Shown: one piece after another, positions 60,861 to 64,000 of the stretch
Position numbering within the stretch: position 1 is the stretch's first letter
Layout of the letters: every line of letters starts with the position of its first letter
Origin: Smallanthus sonchifolius
Lineage: Eukaryota > Streptophyta > Magnoliopsida > Asterales > Asteraceae
DNA length: 64,000 bases
Assembly: GCA_023525975.1 (NCBI GenBank)
Contig: CM042032.1
Span: forward strand, 17,738,001 to 17,802,000
Reading direction: 5' to 3'
Position numbers and translations under genes: made by a program
Notes under the pieces: generated by a model
What the model was told of the DNA's origin: nothing
The model's input: the letters and a program-made list of their open reading frames with translations, nothing else
The model's database searches: none

Positions 60861-63800
60861 ATGGTAGACATCAATAACCCTGACGATAAGTTCTCCCCAT
60901 ACCACAACCTTACAGCATACTTAACCAAGGGAAAGAAATCCGAAGGATTCGATGATATGATCGACTTCCTATGCCGATCAAAGATCCATTTTGCCCTCAC
61001 AACCAACCCTACCATATATATCCCTCATATGGAGGATTTCTGGAATACCGTCGTCTACTCTACCGAACAGGGGATTCCCCAAATAAAAGCCAAGGTAGAC
61101 GGCAAGGACATCATCATCTCTGAAGCTACACTCCAAAAACATCTTAAGCTTCAAGATGAGGGAGCAGCCATCTTATACTCAAGGGACGAGTATATGAGGA
61201 CCTTTGTATCCATAGGGTACACTGGAAATCAAAATGAGTATACAATAGAGAAGGCGATGATGGGCCCTCCATGGAAGTATCTCTGCCACACTCTTCTCCA
61301 ATGCATATCTCAGAAGAGAAGTGGATGGCATCAAGTGAGCTCCGCACTTGCCTCTGCTTTCCATGGTATGATTACTGGCCTAGGTTTCAACTTTGCACAC
61401 CTCATCTTTCAAGGTTTGAGATATAACCTTCAAGAGGGTGCAAAGCAACAATTTTTTATGTACCCAAGATTCTTACAGGAGGTTTTCAACCAGGAACTAA
61501 GAGAACTTTCAAAACCAGCAAGAATCTACATCATGCTGGGACATAAAAATAATATTTTTCAAAGTATGAGAACTGTGTCCAAAAAGTTCTCAGGGGTCAA
61601 TGTTCCATTGTTATCTACAATGCTAAACATACCAAGTACCCCTGGTGACAGTTCAGCAATCCCAGCTGATACTGATCCCACACCCTCCACATCACATCCT
61701 GAACAACAATCTGCTTCCACCATTCGAACCCCTATGCATACTACTAAGGATGCACAGGTACAAAAAGTACTTACATCTGTTTTGGATGTTATCATTTAAC
61801 TGGAACAAAGGGCCCCAGTTGCAACGACATACACCAGAAAAAGGAGCAAGAAGACTCCTTCTCTTCTTGTCTCAAAGGCCCAAACCCAAGCTCTAAGCCC
61901 TCATTGAGAATCCCAACATTCTGATTAGAATACCAAAAGGGATAGCCACAACACTAGAGAGACTTCCTTCGAAGCCTCTCTATTAGGATCAGGATCACAT
62001 CCCGGATCCATATAGCAACCCCCTGAGCCATTCCATTATTTCTCTTCTCTGAACCTACGTGCAGAGGCACCTAGTCAAGATGATATACCTTCTCCAACAA
62101 CCACTATATCGGAGGTATTGATTAACTTGGCTGGTGGTGCACCCAACCTAGGTTCATCACCCAAGAAGGTTCACTCTGGTAGTATTGATAGAGTGAATGT
62201 GGAAAGGGCTATCACTACTCTTGGTACATCAACTGCCCAGGAGGACAGTGATAACATAGCTAAGACCCTAACCACGACAATTCACAGTGAGGATGTTTCC
62301 TGTGAAACACTCTTCACTGAGAGGAATCCAGGGGCCAAGAAAACCAGGGTGATGGGGATACAGAGGCTAGGCCTAAGGCCCCATCTAGCTCCAAGGATTC
62401 CACAAATGTGGATGAGGACAGACAGAAACTTCATAACTTGAAATTGACGGCCAGGGTGGCAATGCTAGAGGCTGAAGTGTCCAAACTAAGACACCAAGTC
62501 TCAATGAATGAAGCCCATCAATGCCCAACTGTGCCTACTCCCTCTCTTGTATCAGTGGGAACTCAAACAGATATATCCCTTTTCACTGATGCAACCAAAA
62601 AGGGGGAGGTGGTTACTAAGGAAGATGATGCTGACAGTCTCGAAGAATGGATACAAGAGCATACGGTGTTTCAAAATTCCCTATACAAACATGCTTTTGT
62701 TCAAATCCATGACTTGCCAGACTCTGTAGATGAAGAGGAAGATGTCACTAAGGATTGGAAGTTAGTCGTCCGAGCTGTTGATGAGGTTCTACAAGAAGAA
62801 ACTCTCCATGAAGACACACCTCCATCATTCAGCATTCTTCCTGAAGCTGCAGCCATAATAAGTCATTCATCTACACCCCAACTCTTCTTAATTTCAAAGA
62901 AGCTAGAATTTGAATCCATTCTAGCTTGGGGTATGATGGAATAGCTGAGAGATTCTGGATTGGATGGGAGTTTAGCGGAGTAGAAGAGTTAATCTGGAAC
63001 TCTCTTAATGCCCTCCAAGTTCTCAATCTGTATCTGACAGAATGCATCAACACTTCATCAGATCTCTCAGCAGAACTTGCAATCAGTAGGTTCTATGACT
63101 TAATGGAGGATAACATGCCCTGGGTTGAATGACTACTAAAAGAAGCAAACAGGGCGTCTTATCCTGAATCTTCTTCAGCAGTAGAACAAAGACTGGCTCC
63201 GAGAAGACTTGACATAATCAGTAGCAGTACTTTAACTGAAGAAGAGGTTATCTGCTGAAGAAGATTCATGTACAACATAATGGTCAGGGATGTAGAAGTG
63301 CAAGGATGGATAAGCACTGACTCCCATGACTTCACCTTCTTCCTGAGCAATGGATCCTCTCTCTCAATCAACATCAAAGAGATCTTGATCGTACCTTCAG
63401 CTTTCCTGCACAAAGTCTTTGAGCTCAGATCACTCATCTTCAATGTCAACTCCTTAGAAAGTCAAGAAATGATCAAAATCATCAAGGCTTCTCTTTATAA
63501 GGAGGAATCTGGATCTGACTCAGACCTATCCTTTCTCTCTTCTCCAACAGTTAAACTGAACACAGAAGAAGAATCAAAGAGAAGAGACAAGGAAAAGATG
63601 AAAGAAGCATGGAAAGAAGTGACAGGTACGGAATGGAAAGAAGATGAAGAAAGTTCCCTTCCCTTGTCCATTCCCCAACATGCCAATGAAGCTGAAGCTG
63701 AGATCCCAACAGCATATACTACACTTACTGTTGTGGTCCATGAAGCTGAAGCAGAGGCATCCAACAAAGATAAGGGAAAGGGACTAATGACCAAAGAAGA

Positions 63801-64000
63801 TGAAGAAAGAATCTAGAAGGAGAAGAAAGAAAAGGAGGATAGAAGAAGAAGAAGAAGAGAAGAAGAAGAAGAAGAAGAAGAGGAGATGGCTTAACTAAAG
63901 AAATCTCAAGACAGAATCACAGCCATTCTCCTCAGAGAACAACAGATCCAGCTGTATGCAAAACAGCTGGATGATCTGAAAGTAAAAATTCCTGCAGTTC
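60861..64000 (+). pseudogene. Element C accessory ORF (long form), decayed and cut by the window end
   Basis: The start is MVDINNPDDKFSPYHN at 60861, with a CAACAATGG context. 312 open codons hold the family domain: ALTTNPTIYIPHMEDFWNT, KDIIISEATLQKHL, PPWKYLCHTLLQCISQKRSG, LGFNFAHLIFQGL and FFMYPRFLQEVFNQEL. After 61799 several stops and shifts occur, with open pieces at 62118-62441, 62408-62944 (a coiled-coil-like segment AMLEAEVSKLRHQVS) and 63268-63816. A GAA-repeat-coded polyglutamate (63838-63886) and a final coiled-coil-like piece follow up to the window end. I could not match its C-terminal part to that of A. Function unknown. Confidence 0.78.

Larger units (their letters stand above)
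53036..64000 (+). mobile_element. Copia element C (continues beyond the window)
   Basis: 5' LTR, primer site, gag, pol and aORF follow in copia order on the plus strand. The 3' LTR is not reached. It shares gene layout with A but is a different family, with a different LTR and an aORF starting MVDINNPDD. Motifs built on CAGCAGCAA and TTGCTGCTG recur in the LTR, in gag and in the spacer after pol. Confidence 0.87.

Overview
This window is plant nuclear DNA made almost wholly of LTR retrotransposons, several nested inside one another. I see no host protein gene, rRNA, functional tRNA or CRISPR array. The Ty1/copia and chromovirus-type Ty3/gypsy polyproteins, the initiator-Met-tRNA type primer sites (TGGTATCAGAGC), the 0.3 to 2.7 kb LTRs and the large accessory ORF downstream of copia pol fit a eudicot. 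The protein style reminds me of Asteraceae, but that is a recollection and was not tested.

Layout. (1) 1-4839: a 2.27-kb unit in tandem (two copies plus a 362-bp third). It reads as LTR-internal-LTR-internal of a small non-autonomous copia-like element, and each unit holds a 240-bp inverted repeat next to its primer site. (2) 4929-7324: a decayed copy of the copia accessory ORF (called aORF here). (3) about 7432-9857 and 20166-21720: a gypsy element H1 whose LTR is split by (4) 9858-20160, a complete 10.3-kb chromodomain gypsy element G1 with 2.5-kb LTRs and GTCCA target duplications. (5) 22128-26679 (minus): gypsy G2, with gag, protease and 5' LTR only. It abuts (6) a copia LTR remnant (26680-26922) of the family in (1). 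(7) 26923-29252 (minus): gypsy G3, LTR plus degraded 3' end. (8) 29253-30507 (minus): copia D, 3' LTR plus aORF. (9) 30664-31144 and 51613-52266 (plus): copia-like element B, whose LTR is split by (10) 31145-51607 (minus), a 20.5-kb copia element A with CTACT target duplications. (11) 52267-53035: a probable LTR fragment. (12) 53036 to the window end (plus): copia element C with gag, pol and aORF.

Most notable. Element A carries its 5' part (truncated LTR, leader, gag) three times in tandem. Each internal junction is made of a 200-bp piece of a related LTR, joined exactly where the A LTR contains a mimic of its own primer-binding site. Four copia families carry the same aORF family, and in three of them the ATG follows a splice-acceptor-like sequence. 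Several families carry their own set of short, near-palindromic motifs repeated through LTRs and untranslated regions (for example GCGAACTTATTAAGTTCGC in A and B, GGCACGGTCGTGCC in G1). In two otherwise near-identical LTR pairs, the copies differ by a small indel that includes a GTATAAATAC box.

All polyproteins carry stops or frameshifts except gag copy 2 of element A, so the elements are probably inactive. Boundaries were placed by eye from TG...CA ends, primer sites, polypurine tracts and target duplications.
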